A DNA stretch of 64,000 bases from Symbiodinium natans (GCA_905221605.1 CAJNDS010000102.1:62001-126000), one strand, 5' to 3'. Shown: positions 8,816-17,636, counted from the stretch's first letter. Program-made: numbers and translations. Notes: generated by a model from the sequence alone, not told the origin.

Positions 8816-9232
8816 ATGAGTGAGACAGAGAAGACTGTTAAGAAAGTGAAATCTTTTATTAAGAATAACCCCTACCCAAAATATGAAGAAGTTATAGAAA
8901 CATTAAATGATATGGCTCGCGCAGTGCCAATTGATAACTTAAAACAAGAAGTGTTCAATATGTTAAGTGAATATGGAAGAGAAAATCACAAATGGATGAA
9001 AGAGATATATGAAAATATAATGGATGAAAAGCTAATCAAAGAAAACGGTAAAAAGATTAACAATAGAGGGGGTAAAGTAGCAATGGTTGAAAACTATTAT
9101 GTTATAGTTAATATTTTAGGTGATAAAACAGAAAAGTTAAAAATGAAACACGATGAAGTAGTAGAAATTTTATATCCTATAAAAACACAAATTAGCGAAT
9201 GCTGGAATGGTATAGGTGAATGGAAACACTAA
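8816..9232 (+). CDS. Small protein of unknown function (paralogue 2)
   Basis: 138 aa. It aligns with the preceding gene: KKVKSFIKNNPYPKY, then SEYGRENHKWMKEIYENI and LIKENGKKI. The promoter block is more similar between the copies than the proteins are, so the proteins have diverged while the control region was kept. It contains no recognised domain. It converges on the 9266 minus-strand gene across a strong AT palindrome (9237-9270). Confidence 0.8.
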   Translation: MSETEKTVKKVKSFIKNNPYPKYEEVIETLNDMARAVPIDNLKQEVFNMLSEYGRENHKWMKEIYENIMDEKLIKENGKKINNRGGKVAMVENYYVIVNILGDKTEKLKMKHDEVVEILYPIKTQISECWNGIGEWKH

Positions 9233-9236
9233 ATTA

Positions 9237-9270
9237 ATTAGCATTAATTATTAATATAATTAATGTTAAT
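9237..9270. terminator. AT-rich palindrome between convergent genes
   Basis: A 15-bp stem, ATTAGCATTAATTAT against ATAATTAATGTTAAT with one G-T wobble, and a TAAT loop. It lies exactly between the convergent stops, as expected for a bidirectional transcript 3'-end signal. Confidence 0.6.
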
Positions 9271-9508
9271 TATTTTCCTCTGCTATAATCCTATCCCGAG
9301 CCAGAAGTAAATGTTTCATATGATACATATGCGACATATCTAAACACCTTCTACACGTTTTATTCATTCTAATGTTTTTCGTCTTATGCTTAAACTCTGA
9401 CAAGTCCTTAAATCCACCACACTTTTCACATTGTTTAAGTATTTTACCTTCGTCTCCTGTTATTCTAGGCTTTTCATTAAAATCAATATTAAAATCTTCT
9501 TTCGTCAT
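9266..9508 (-). CDS. Small zinc-ribbon-like protein
   Basis: 80 aa with CEKC at about residue 28 and CRRC at about 52, separated by a basic stretch (KDLSEF...RMNKT). The CxxC-x(n)-CxxC arrangement is that of small treble-clef/zinc-ribbon proteins often seen in phages and large DNA viruses. The role is not known; nucleic acid binding is the simplest guess. It is transcribed toward the 8816 gene and lies just downstream of the 9520-9906 gene on the same strand. Confidence 0.7.
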   Translation of the reverse strand: MTKEDFNIDFNEKPRITGDEGKILKQCEKCGGFKDLSEFKHKTKNIRMNKTCRRCLDMSHMYHMKHLLLARDRIIAEENN

Positions 9509-9519
9509 ATTATATTGTT

Positions 9520-9906
9520 TTACAAACTTATTATCACTTTTTGCAACTTTACTTCTTCAACGTCCTTCTTTATTTCTTCAACAGATGTTTCCAGCTTATC
9601 AACTCTTTCTTCCAGTTCTTCCGGTGTAATACTTTTTGAACCCCAGCCAGTATCGCATATCTCCACGCTTCCACTTTGTAAAACACTCTCTGGCTTGAAA
9701 ATTTCATCTGGTGAAGTATGTCTCCCAGTTGAACCGAACTTCATATTTCTCCTGTCTTCAATGGTGTTAGTTGTTGTTACATTGTTTTCAGTGATTGTTT
9801 TCGTTTCCTTATGATAAAATTGTTTCTTGCATCTACACGGAATGCAAGAGATGCCTTTTGTATCAATGTGAAATCCGTTCTTATCAGACTTACCGTCATC
9901 ACTCAT
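9520..9906 (-). CDS. Cys-rich, coiled-coil-tailed protein, possible virion component
   Basis: 128 aa. Near the N-terminus it has a CIPCRC motif, in the middle a polar segment with FGSTGRHTSPDEIF, and at the end a strong coiled coil (ELEERVDKLETSVEEIKKDV). The CxPC motif recurs at the C-terminus of the 10979-11188 protein. The trimer-type coiled coil and position beside the fibre/capsid block suggest a spike or fibre-base role, which is inference only. No database family recognised. Confidence 0.7.
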   Translation of the reverse strand: MSDDGKSDKNGFHIDTKGISCIPCRCKKQFYHKETKTITENNVTTTNTIEDRRNMKFGSTGRHTSPDEIFKPESVLQSGSVEICDTGWGSKSITPEELEERVDKLETSVEEIKKDVEEVKLQKVIISL

Positions 9907-9913
9907 TATATTA

Positions 9914-9937
9914 TTAATAATTAAAAATAATTATTAA
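9914..9937. other. AT palindrome upstream of the 9906 gene
   Basis: TTAATAATTA-AAAA-TAATTATTAA, a 10-bp perfect stem in the divergent promoter region. A weak TCTTAAAGC sequence on the minus strand near 9945 resembles the early box but is not convincing. Confidence 0.45.
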
Positions 9938-10016
9938 CAATTGCTTTAAGATTTAATGGTGTTGTTCCTGCTTCAACAAACGAATTCTGAATTAGTTGTT
10001 ATAATGTCTTACTCTG

Positions 10017-10034
10017 TTCGCGTAGCAACGCGAA
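10017..10034. repeat. Small GC-rich palindrome in intergenic space
   Basis: TTCGCGT-AGCA-ACGCGAA, a 7-bp perfect stem followed by further CTCG/CGCG fragments. It stands out against ~30% GC surroundings. Together with the sequences at 6039 and 18163 it may be a mobile mini-palindrome. Confidence 0.6.
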
Positions 10035-10156
10035 GGCTCGTTCCTCGCGTTATCATTTGTAAGTATTTATAACAGTATAGAATATTGACAGGGGGCTCGC
10101 ACGGATGGTAATAAAACCACCATCATTTAATAGAAATTAATTTCTAAATATTATTA

Positions 10157-10951
10157 ATGAGTAATATTCCAATAGTCAAACCGATAAACGTAAAAGAATA
10201 CGATTTTAAACAATCTAAATATGAAATAGCTCCAAAGTTGCCGTTCTCAATGATTATAACTGGACCCTCGGGAAGTGGCAAGGGAATTCTATTGCAATCG
10301 TTTATTTTAGACATTTACAGAGACGTTTTCGCAAGAGTTTATGTCTGGTCGCCCTCGGTTTCAATTGACCCTAACTGGACACCTGTCAAGCGCTACATTG
10401 AAACAGAATTGAAGGTAGATACGGAAAAGGAAAAGGTCTTCTTTGATGAATACAAGCCCGAAGAATTGGAAGCCGTTATATCAAGACAACATAAAATAAC
10501 TGAATACCAAAAGAAGAACGGACATAAACAATTGCATTCAATATTAATAATTGTAGACGACTTCGCGGACTCAAAGGAGTTTTCAAGAAACTCACCTTTA
10601 CTAAACCAGCTATACGTGAGAGGCAGACATAAAGCCTGTTGCATAATAACAGCTACTCAAAAGTTTAATTCGTTAAGTCCAATTATTCGTGTCAATAGTC
10701 GTCAGTTATTTTTCTTCCGTTTAAGAAATTACAAAGAGATAGAGACAATGGTTGAAGAATTAAGCGCCGTCTTGATTAAGAAATCAACGGTGGCTGATGC
10801 CAAGAACCTAGCAGAAGCAAAGAAATTATTGTTAGAAGTTTATAACATAGCTACGGAAGAACCATACAGTTTCTTATTCATTAACCTTATGAAGCCAGAT
10901 GTAAATGATATGTTTTACAAAAGATTTGACGCTAAATTAGTTATTGATTAA
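10157..10951 (+). CDS. Genome-packaging ATPase (FtsK/HerA superfamily, A32-like)
   Basis: 264 aa, the usual length for PLV/virophage packaging ATPases. It is expected to pump viral DNA into preformed capsids. Walker A is GPSGSGKG at residues 36-43. Walker B is ILIIVDDFAD with Asp134-Asp135. A later RLRNYKEIETMVEEL segment is typical of the group. No promoter box of the early type precedes it; instead there is an AT-rich AAATATTATTAATGAG leader, as for the capsid genes, which fits late expression. Confidence 0.93.
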   Translation: MSNIPIVKPINVKEYDFKQSKYEIAPKLPFSMIITGPSGSGKGILLQSFILDIYRDVFARVYVWSPSVSIDPNWTPVKRYIETELKVDTEKEKVFFDEYKPEELEAVISRQHKITEYQKKNGHKQLHSILIIVDDFADSKEFSRNSPLLNQLYVRGRHKACCIITATQKFNSLSPIIRVNSRQLFFFRLRNYKEIETMVEELSAVLIKKSTVADAKNLAEAKKLLLEVYNIATEEPYSFLFINLMKPDVNDMFYKRFDAKLVID

Positions 10952-10953
10952 TG

Positions 10954-10972
10954 ATATTATTTTTAATAATAT
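10954..10972. terminator. AT palindrome between convergent ATPase and coiled-coil gene
   Basis: ATATTATT-TTT-AATAATAT, an 8-bp perfect stem directly after the ATPase stop and before the stop of the convergent 10979-11188 gene. Confidence 0.6.
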
Positions 10973-10978
10973 TATCAA

Positions 10979-11188
10979 TCAGAATAATGAGAAGCTACAC
11001 AAATTACACGGCATACATTTTCCAGAATTGTTACATTTGGTTTTGTTCTTCAACTTTTCTATCTCTTCCTCTAACTTTTGTATCTTCTCTGTTAAATCTT
11101 GAATTGTATTAAATATTATTAAGTCACCCTTTATCTTTTGTAGTTGTTCGTCTAGTTTCTTTTCTATTGTCTCGTCAAGATTAGGCAT
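10979..11188 (-). CDS. Small coiled-coil protein with C-terminal CxPCxxC
   Basis: 69 aa. The first ~50 residues form a continuous charged coiled coil, and the tail reads KCMPCNLC. It follows the fibre gene by only 10 nt on the same strand, so the two are probably co-transcribed. The same CxPC element occurs in the 9520-9906 protein; a metal site or disulphide contact between spike parts is possible. No family recognised. Confidence 0.65.
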   Translation of the reverse strand: MPNLDETIEKKLDEQLQKIKGDLIIFNTIQDLTEKIQKLEEEIEKLKNKTKCNNSGKCMPCNLCSFSLF

Positions 11189-11198
11189 TATATATATT

Positions 11199-13526
11199 TT
11201 ATTGAGATTTATTTTTCAACTTTGTTATTTCACCTTTCATTGTTGCCATTTCTTTTTTCATTGTTTTCACTAATTCTTTTAATTCTTCGTGTTCTTTAAT
11301 TAGTTCTTGCACTGCTCCGTGTGTAATTACTGCTGTTTTACAATAGTCAAGTCGCTTATGACCCTTATTATCCGTTGTTATTATGTTCTCCCATTTTTTC
11401 GGTATTACCGTTTCAAAATCCTGCGCTATAAATCCTAAATGATTAACTTTATTCTTTTCTTCATTCATATGCGTAAAATTGAATGTTTTCGGTTTTACAT
11501 ACTTGATTATTTCATAACATTTCTTACTATCTACTTCTTTGATATTTTCTTTAATTGTAAAATCTGATGAATAACCGAAAGTGCCATCAATATAAACTCC
11601 GCTAGGTGTTATTTCTAAAACTTCATTACCTGTTCCGACACTTCCGAAATAGAAATAATACTCGCCACCTGCATCGGTATTTAAAAACTGTATCTGGTCT
11701 ACGGTGCTTATTGTTTCTTGTGTTATTTCTAAATTATTCATCTTAACTTTACCATCTGTTATTTTAATTTCTGGCGTGCTACTTTCTAATCCAACAGTTA
11801 AATTAATATCTCCTAGTGTATCACCATTCCTAACAAATAATTTATATTGTCCATCCAATACTTCTTTTAATTCACTGCTGTTCTGAAACATAAAACGCCC
11901 CCAACTTACAACATCTGCCTCACCAACGATATTACCAATGCTATTAAAAGTAAGATTATTAACGACTGCTCTGTTTAATGTAATTCCGTTAGTGTCATTT
12001 AATTGTAAAGCAATAGTAGCAGTAGTTGGATCAGACGTTTTGGACGGTTGTAATGAAAAATTAATTTCTTCCGTTGATATTACATTCAATGAATTATTAG
12101 CGTCTGCTCTTTGAAATATCCTACCTGAATTATTAACATAAATATCACTATTAAAAGTTGCTATATTTTGAAATGATGATGTACTACCAAAATTAGCATT
12201 TCCACCACTTACATTTAGTTTATTTGCACCTTGAATTGCTCCAATGCCTAAACTTAAACAATAAACGCCATTGCCATTAGCAGTATTCAATAAAAGTAAT
12301 GAAGAACTATCGTTGCTTGTGTTATATGCATTAATATTAAATGAATTAAACCTAATATATCCTTGTGCATTTTTTACAGTTAAAACATTACTCGCGTCTG
12401 TTGTATCTTTGTAAAATGTAAGCCCTGAATTATTAGAAATATTATAATTTTCACCATAAAAATTTAAATCATTTGATAAGTCTAAATTACCATCCACTCT
12501 TAAATTTTGTCTAACGATAGCATTATCAACAACATCTAATGTATAACCGCCTGTTAATGTATTTGCTCCTGTATCTACTAATAATGAATGCGATTTAACA
12601 TATTGATTAGCATTATTATTTAGATTTAATATTCTACCTGTATCACCAACGGAATTATAACAATCAATACTGTCATTATTAAAGGTAAAATAATTATCAG
12701 TGTTCCGAACCGTAAAAGATAAATTAGCATCTGCTGTATTTTCTACAACTAATCCACCGGTCGGCGTTTCTATTTTTCCTGACATTTTATAACCTGCATT
12801 ATTATTTGTTAAATCTAATTGTTTAATAGCATCGTCTGATGTATTGTTACAAAATATTTTATCTCCTTGTAAAGTTATATAACTCGTTGCATTTTTAAAC
12901 TCCGCTAAAACTTTGTCTCCTCCTCCTGTTTGATTACTAAATACCAATCCTGCTACTGGACTTATATTTACAGTTGAATTATTTAACGTTAAACCGCTAT
13001 GAATAACAGTCGGGGCGCTACAATCAATAATAGGATTAGCACTAAATCTATTAGTAAAATCACTTAACGGAACTCTTAAAGCAAGTAAGTTATCAATTTC
13101 TGTATCGGTGTAGCCTCCGCCTGCACCTACTAAACCATCTACCTCTGTTTTATTATAATAATTGGTTGCTAGTTGCGTGTTAGTCTGAAAATTAGTTGAT
13201 AAATTAGTGTCTATTTGAGTTTGTGTGTAATAATTCGTAAAGGTCGTGTCTATTTCTGTTTTATTGTAAAAGGTGCTGTTTAAGGTGGCGTTTGTTTGAT
13301 ATTCTGTATCTAATAAGTGAGTTAAAGAACTGATGTTCTGAAAGTTTTGAAGCTGTTTCGTGTTCAATACTGCTATGTCTGCGCTGTTTGTTGCTATGTC
13401 CGTTGTGTTTGCTGTGTTGATGCTGGTCAATTCAGATTTAGAGGCAAACAACTGTGAAATGTCCGTTCCACCGACAATAACATTATCTGCTGTAAGTGTA
13501 TTTGTGTTGTTTAAAGTAAGAACCAT
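11199..13526 (-). CDS. Long virion fibre with C-terminal S74 intramolecular chaperone domain
   Basis: 775 aa. The N-terminus has repeated fibre-type elements (FYNKTEIDT, YYTQTQIDT, YYNKTEVDG). A long beta-rich, Asn/Thr-rich repetitive shaft follows. The end (~652-745) is a peptidase S74 domain: SSDFTIKENI containing the expected Ser/Asp, then LGFIAQDFE and RLDY, followed by a trimeric coiled-coil tail. S74 domains trimerise fibres and then cut themselves off; the mature product would lose the last ~120 residues. It is known from phage tailspikes and some large algal viruses. Its position next to the capsid gene supports a host-recognition fibre on the virion. Receptor specificity cannot be read from sequence. 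Confidence 0.88.
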   Translation of the reverse strand: MVLTLNNTNTLTADNVIVGGTDISQLFASKSELTSINTANTTDIATNSADIAVLNTKQLQNFQNISSLTHLLDTEYQTNATLNSTFYNKTEIDTTFTNYYTQTQIDTNLSTNFQTNTQLATNYYNKTEVDGLVGAGGGYTDTEIDNLLALRVPLSDFTNRFSANPIIDCSAPTVIHSGLTLNNSTVNISPVAGLVFSNQTGGGDKVLAEFKNATSYITLQGDKIFCNNTSDDAIKQLDLTNNNAGYKMSGKIETPTGGLVVENTADANLSFTVRNTDNYFTFNNDSIDCYNSVGDTGRILNLNNNANQYVKSHSLLVDTGANTLTGGYTLDVVDNAIVRQNLRVDGNLDLSNDLNFYGENYNISNNSGLTFYKDTTDASNVLTVKNAQGYIRFNSFNINAYNTSNDSSSLLLLNTANGNGVYCLSLGIGAIQGANKLNVSGGNANFGSTSSFQNIATFNSDIYVNNSGRIFQRADANNSLNVISTEEINFSLQPSKTSDPTTATIALQLNDTNGITLNRAVVNNLTFNSIGNIVGEADVVSWGRFMFQNSSELKEVLDGQYKLFVRNGDTLGDINLTVGLESSTPEIKITDGKVKMNNLEITQETISTVDQIQFLNTDAGGEYYFYFGSVGTGNEVLEITPSGVYIDGTFGYSSDFTIKENIKEVDSKKCYEIIKYVKPKTFNFTHMNEEKNKVNHLGFIAQDFETVIPKKWENIITTDNKGHKRLDYCKTAVITHGAVQELIKEHEELKELVKTMKKEMATMKGEITKLKNKSQ

Positions 13527-13529
13527 TAT

Positions 13530-13554
13530 TAAATTAATTTAGATAATTAATTTA
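13530..13554. terminator. AT palindrome between capsid and fibre genes
   Basis: TAAATTAATT-TAGAT-AATTAATTTA, a perfect 10-bp stem. It separates the 3' end of the major capsid gene from the start of the fibre gene, both on the minus strand. Confidence 0.6.
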
Positions 13555-13565
13555 ACAATGTTAAT

Positions 13566-15002
13566 TTAGTCAAAAACCTTTAAACCTAAATCTTTTATCT
13601 CAATCACTTGCTCACTCAATAATGTGACGAAAAGCTCATCCGGCATATCATCAGCAGGAATTGCTGTTCCAGCAGGCTTCACGCGTATAAGCATCTGTTG
13701 TCCGGCTCTTGTGTTTATACCCGTATATGAACTGTCCGGCACTTTTTCAAAAGAGAAGCCAAAAATAAATTGGCGATCACGATATTGCTTAAAATCAATT
13801 GAAATACTGTGTTGATGGAACACTGGAAGGTTTAACGCTTTTCTCAAATGATAGAAGCACTGTGTTAATGAATTACAAGGATACTCTGGATACAATTTAG
13901 AACCTAGTTGGATTTGGAACTCCAAGTCTTTGTTGATGTCGTAAATTCCTTCCACTGTGGCATCGTGGGTTTGATGAGGATGATAAAACCTACAAAAGCG
14001 TTTATTAGCATATTCGTAACCAAGGCTGGGGTCATCGTCTCTATAAAAAGTGATGAAGGAAGCAACAAGCTTTGAAACGGAGCGAATGACTGGAACGCTA
14101 ATATCAGTTAATCCTACCACTGATTGAGATTGAGTAATATATGTTGTATAAGTGATGGGAAGACCTTTTCCTTCTAAAAGATGCTTGACGTATTCATTAT
14201 TTAAATTATTATCAAGGGTGCAAATATCACAAGAAACGAAGCAGTTGTTAAGTTCAAAGAGTTTAGAAGTGTTAGTGGCAGCGCCAGCTGGTAATGCTAC
14301 ATCTTGCGTAAATCTTTCACGAAGGTTTTGAGCAATACCTGCATCAGCTTCATCATAGTCGTCTGGATTAATAATACAATCAAGGTCGCTATTTACAAGT
14401 TCTAATTCAATGGTTAGATTTCCCATATATTTTAACGGTAAATACTTAAATTGAGAGAAAAGACCACATAACGGTTTAAACCCTACTGTCATTTGATTTT
14501 TGAAGCCTTTACAATTAGTAGAATTAACTTCATAATCTAATGCAGTTCCAGCATTATTCACTAATGTTTTCACTTCGTCATCATATCTATAACCGAAGCC
14601 TTCGTTTGCTTCGTCTTTTCTTGCTCCTTGCGACATTAATTTAGAAAACATCTGATGAACTCGGTTGTAATTATCAAAGTCTTCAACTACTTGATTACCG
14701 GCGATAATTCGCATTCGTCTGAAAAAGGAATATGGTGGTGCTAATGGACGAAGTTTTCGGTCAAGGGTCTGGTCTAAATTTTGAACTGTAAAGAATACAC
14801 GAACCGATTGAGGGTCTAGCCATCCGTTGTCTTCGGCGTTTAATGAGAATTTCAATACACGGTTTCCCGATGTAGGCTTATAAACATTACTACCACTTGG
14901 ATAAAATCTTACGCTTCGTCTGTCAGTGATATAGCTTGCTCCTTTGTTTAATTTAAATGAAAGGTTATCAACTAAAATATCCTCGGGGCTGAAAGTTTCC
15001 AT
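13566..15002 (-). CDS. MCP: Major capsid protein (double jelly-roll)
   Basis: 478 aa, matching PLV major capsid proteins in length and pattern. The N-terminal segment has YITDRRSVRFYPSGSNVY, then GWLDPQSVRVFF and LRPLAPPYSFFRRMRI. The last feature, a proline followed by FxRMRI/L, is typical of PLV/virophage capsid proteins. The predicted product forms the trimeric hexons of an icosahedral shell. It is transcribed on the same strand as the fibre gene and has an AT-rich leader (TATATATAATG) rather than the early box. No breaks. Confidence 0.92.
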   Translation of the reverse strand: METFSPEDILVDNLSFKLNKGASYITDRRSVRFYPSGSNVYKPTSGNRVLKFSLNAEDNGWLDPQSVRVFFTVQNLDQTLDRKLRPLAPPYSFFRRMRIIAGNQVVEDFDNYNRVHQMFSKLMSQGARKDEANEGFGYRYDDEVKTLVNNAGTALDYEVNSTNCKGFKNQMTVGFKPLCGLFSQFKYLPLKYMGNLTIELELVNSDLDCIINPDDYDEADAGIAQNLRERFTQDVALPAGAATNTSKLFELNNCFVSCDICTLDNNLNNEYVKHLLEGKGLPITYTTYITQSQSVVGLTDISVPVIRSVSKLVASFITFYRDDDPSLGYEYANKRFCRFYHPHQTHDATVEGIYDINKDLEFQIQLGSKLYPEYPCNSLTQCFYHLRKALNLPVFHQHSISIDFKQYRDRQFIFGFSFEKVPDSSYTGINTRAGQQMLIRVKPAGTAIPADDMPDELFVTLLSEQVIEIKDLGLKVFD

Positions 15003-15029
15003 TATATATAATCAACAATAGAAAATTTA

Positions 15030-15059
15030 ATTAAATATAATTTTTAAATTATATTTAAT
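15030..15059. terminator. 14-bp perfect AT palindrome upstream of capsid gene
   Basis: ATTAAATATAATTT-TT-AAATTATATTTAAT, 14 bp with only two loop bases. It overlaps the stop of the 15055-15255 gene and precedes the capsid leader. It is the strongest of the junction palindromes. Confidence 0.65.
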
Positions 15060-15255
15060 CAAATAATTTAAAACTATATGTATTTTCATTTGTATTCTTC
15101 TTTTTCTTGTTTTTCACTATACTATTTATTTGTTGCCTTTCCACATCATTTTCTTCAACTAACTTTCTGATTTCCTCGTAGCTGTTCTGTTTAAACTTAT
15201 TCTCTTGCTTCTGCTTTTCCATCTTCTCGTAAGTCTGCGCTTTGTAATGAAACAT
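15055..15255 (-). CDS. Small charged coiled-coil protein
   Basis: 66 aa, Lys/Glu/Asn-rich with a predicted helical segment and no recognised family. Its start overlaps the last ~59 nt of the GIY-YIG gene in another frame, and its stop lies in the palindrome before the capsid gene. The overlap and the compact spacing favour a real gene, but it could be a by-product of AT-rich sequence. Confidence 0.4.
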   Translation of the reverse strand: MFHYKAQTYEKMEKQKQENKFKQNSYEEIRKLVEENDVERQQINSIVKNKKKKNTNENTYSFKLFD

Positions 15256-16042
15256 TATTTATATTATTTAGATTTTTTAATGCTTCTTGGTGTTTTTTAG
15301 TTCGCTTATGACGATACATATTGTTTCTGGTTATTTCATATCCACATTCACATAAGACTTTCACTTTCATATCTTCTATAAGTGTTTCACGATTTTTGTA
15401 ATAATGTTCTCTTTTCTTCCGTAATAGTTCATCTTTGTTTGCTTCAACATAAAGCTTTTTCTTTTCCTTTAAAGTGTCTTTGGTTGTCTCTCTGTATTGT
15501 TTAAAGTAATCTTTTCTTTCCTCTCGTAATCGTTCCTTGTTTTGTTGGTAAAACTCTACCCATTTTTGTTTGTTTTTTTCATAATATAGTTTGTCATTTT
15601 GCCTTATCTTCTCTTTGTTATCGTCTCGGTATTGTTTTGCTTTTGCTTGTATTGTTGGTTTGTTTTTTTCATAATAAAGTTTGTTACCTTCGCGCCTTTG
15701 CTCTTTGGTATCGGCTTTATATTCTTGTAATGTCCTTCCAGAAACCACTTTATTGACGCAGTCATTGTTTCTTATATACTCACCTTCCCGTCTAAACAAT
15801 TCATCTTTTGTCTCACAACTAAAATATTCAACAAGTTCAATTTTACAGTTTTCTATGCCATACTCATCAAATATATCATAACAACTTACTCTGATGTGTT
15901 CTCCACTTGTTGAATATATTTTGTATTTGTATCTATGTTTTGCCATTCTTTTACTTAAACTTTCAACGGTGCTCCCAAAATATTGTTTGTTGTATCCTAC
16001 ATCAGTGATTTTATAGATTTTTCCATTGTTATATTTACTCAT
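15197..16042 (-). CDS. GIY-YIG family endonuclease with C-terminal zinc finger
   Basis: 281 aa. The nuclease core occupies about residues 7-100: GKIYKI (GIY element), YFGST (YIG element), Arg32 and His36, and Glu86 in the pattern ExxYI. A lysine-rich middle carries repeated YEKNK units, likely a DNA-contact linker. The end (~232-256) is CECG followed by HKRTKKH, a C2H2-like finger also present in the 22417-23082 protein. It may be a homing-type or recombination nuclease. Location inside the capsid block suggests a selfish insertion or virus-virus competition, but this is inference. Confidence 0.88.
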   Translation of the reverse strand: MSKYNNGKIYKITDVGYNKQYFGSTVESLSKRMAKHRYKYKIYSTSGEHIRVSCYDIFDEYGIENCKIELVEYFSCETKDELFRREGEYIRNNDCVNKVVSGRTLQEYKADTKEQRREGNKLYYEKNKPTIQAKAKQYRDDNKEKIRQNDKLYYEKNKQKWVEFYQQNKERLREERKDYFKQYRETTKDTLKEKKKLYVEANKDELLRKKREHYYKNRETLIEDMKVKVLCECGYEITRNNMYRHKRTKKHQEALKNLNNINNVSLQSADLREDGKAEARE

Positions 16043-16075
16043 ATTCCTATATATCTTAATGTATCTTTCCTTTAA

Positions 16076-16720
16076 CTATGTTTCAAACTGTTCCATAAAT
16101 TCTTCTCTTGTTATAGGTTCATTTCCTGCTTTGTTTTTAACATTTGCTATATCTTCATAGGAGTGGTTATACAATGGATTTAGCGAGCCTTTCGGAATAG
16201 TTATACTGCCACCGTCAAACATACTCACAACGTCCTTAGACCCTCTTATTCTCAAATTTGTTCCCGTGTCTTCCGGACGTTGATTTGAAACAAAAGGCGA
16301 ACCATAACTTCTCGTTCTAAAAACATTTCCATAATCATTATTTATTTGAGCGCTTACCGCCGACCCCAAGCTGTGTGAAATAACGTCAGAGATACCATAA
16401 TGTTTTTTACCGTCAATTTCAATAGCGCCGTCTTTTATGAACTTATCTACATCTTTATACCGTTTAGTTTGTTGTGTTTTATACAAAGGTAATTTTAAAT
16501 CATCATAAACATCTCTACCGCTTTTTGTTCCTGCTATATATAGTATAGAACCATTTTGATAAATTCCTTCGGGGCTTTCATAAGCTAATCTTAAACCCTG
16601 AGTATCTGTAAGGAAGGTTTCAGTTCCAGCTAATTCTTCTTTAACATCATCAACAATTTTGTTTCTTGTGTTAGGTGCTTCATACAAAACACCTTCATTT
16701 CTTCTTTTATTTTTATGCAT
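16076..16720 (-). CDS. Class-3-like lipase/phospholipase
   Basis: 214 aa with an alpha/beta-hydrolase lipase signature. It has YIAGTKSGRDVYDDL, then the nucleophile elbow SHSLGS with Ser117, an acidic residue at Asp163 (KDVVSMFD) and His186 (YNHSYEDI), giving a complete Ser-Asp-His triad. No signal peptide. It is coded between the nuclease and the minor capsid gene, with a divergent AT-rich promoter shared with the latter. A capsid-borne lipase that opens a host membrane during entry is plausible by analogy with other viral phospholipases, but unproven. Confidence 0.8.
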   Translation of the reverse strand: MHKNKRRNEGVLYEAPNTRNKIVDDVKEELAGTETFLTDTQGLRLAYESPEGIYQNGSILYIAGTKSGRDVYDDLKLPLYKTQQTKRYKDVDKFIKDGAIEIDGKKHYGISDVISHSLGSAVSAQINNDYGNVFRTRSYGSPFVSNQRPEDTGTNLRIRGSKDVVSMFDGGSITIPKGSLNPLYNHSYEDIANVKNKAGNEPITREEFMEQFET

Positions 16721-16761
16721 TATAAAATAACTTATAAATTAATTTTCTCTGTTAATTAATA

Positions 16762-17598
16762 ATGTTAAAGTTCAAAAAGGTATATATTGACAGCAGTTAT
16801 AGAGTAAGTGGCACGTCGTCCGATTTTACTATTGACCTACCGGAAACTGTCCAGCTTGAAGAAAATATGTTGTGTCAAATACACGAGGTAAGCATTCCTC
16901 ATTCTTGGTATTCCATAAACAGCACAAACAACAATCTTTATTTTAGACATCAGGTCATACCACCAGGTGTTGTAGCAGGTATAACTTATCGTAAAATTAC
17001 AATTCCGGAGGGCAACTATACAGCAGTTGATTTAGCGCAGACAATAGAGATTGCTTTAAACTTGCTGGTTGATACGGTTGATAGACCAAATACATATTCA
17101 ATACATTATAACACTTCAACCAACAAATATACTTTCTCTTCTAATTATGCCACTGCTATTTTTGTTGTTCTAACTGATGGTGAAGTAGCCCCTTTATCTG
17201 GTTCGTTTCGTGACCCCGTTGATGTTAATAATTTAAGTTCAATAAACAGAGTGATAGGAAATACCACACCTGCTACTGACGCTTACACAAATGTAGCTCC
17301 TTACACAACAAATTTTATTGACCTTACTCCTGTTAAGAATGTTTATTTACACTGTAATGAAATAAGCAACTACAACCAATTGACAGTGGCTGGCAATTCA
17401 AGCATCATCAAGAAAGTCCCCGTAAATGTTCCTTATTTAGGTGTCATCAACGATTTAGAGTTAAGTTCGGTTGACTATATTGACTGCTCTAACAAATTAT
17501 TTCGTAGGTTAAATTTCAGATGCACCGACCACCTTAACCAAAATATAAATTTAAACGGGGTGGACATTTCATTTACCCTTACCTTTTTTAAGGGCTGA
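16762..17598 (+). CDS. Minor capsid (penton) protein, single jelly-roll type
   Basis: 278 aa. The N-terminus VYIDSSYRVSGTSSDFTIDL is the characteristic opening of PLV and virophage minor capsid proteins, followed by a beta-rich body. It probably forms the pentameric vertices with the major capsid protein encoded nearby on the opposite strand. It starts the plus-strand virion-gene run (16762-20620). The leader is AT-rich without the early box. Confidence 0.88.
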   Translation: MLKFKKVYIDSSYRVSGTSSDFTIDLPETVQLEENMLCQIHEVSIPHSWYSINSTNNNLYFRHQVIPPGVVAGITYRKITIPEGNYTAVDLAQTIEIALNLLVDTVDRPNTYSIHYNTSTNKYTFSSNYATAIFVVLTDGEVAPLSGSFRDPVDVNNLSSINRVIGNTTPATDAYTNVAPYTTNFIDLTPVKNVYLHCNEISNYNQLTVAGNSSIIKKVPVNVPYLGVINDLELSSVDYIDCSNKLFRRLNFRCTDHLNQNINLNGVDISFTLTFFKG

Positions 17599-17636
17599 CG
17601 ATTATCTAATTAGAAAAATATATACTATATTAATTA

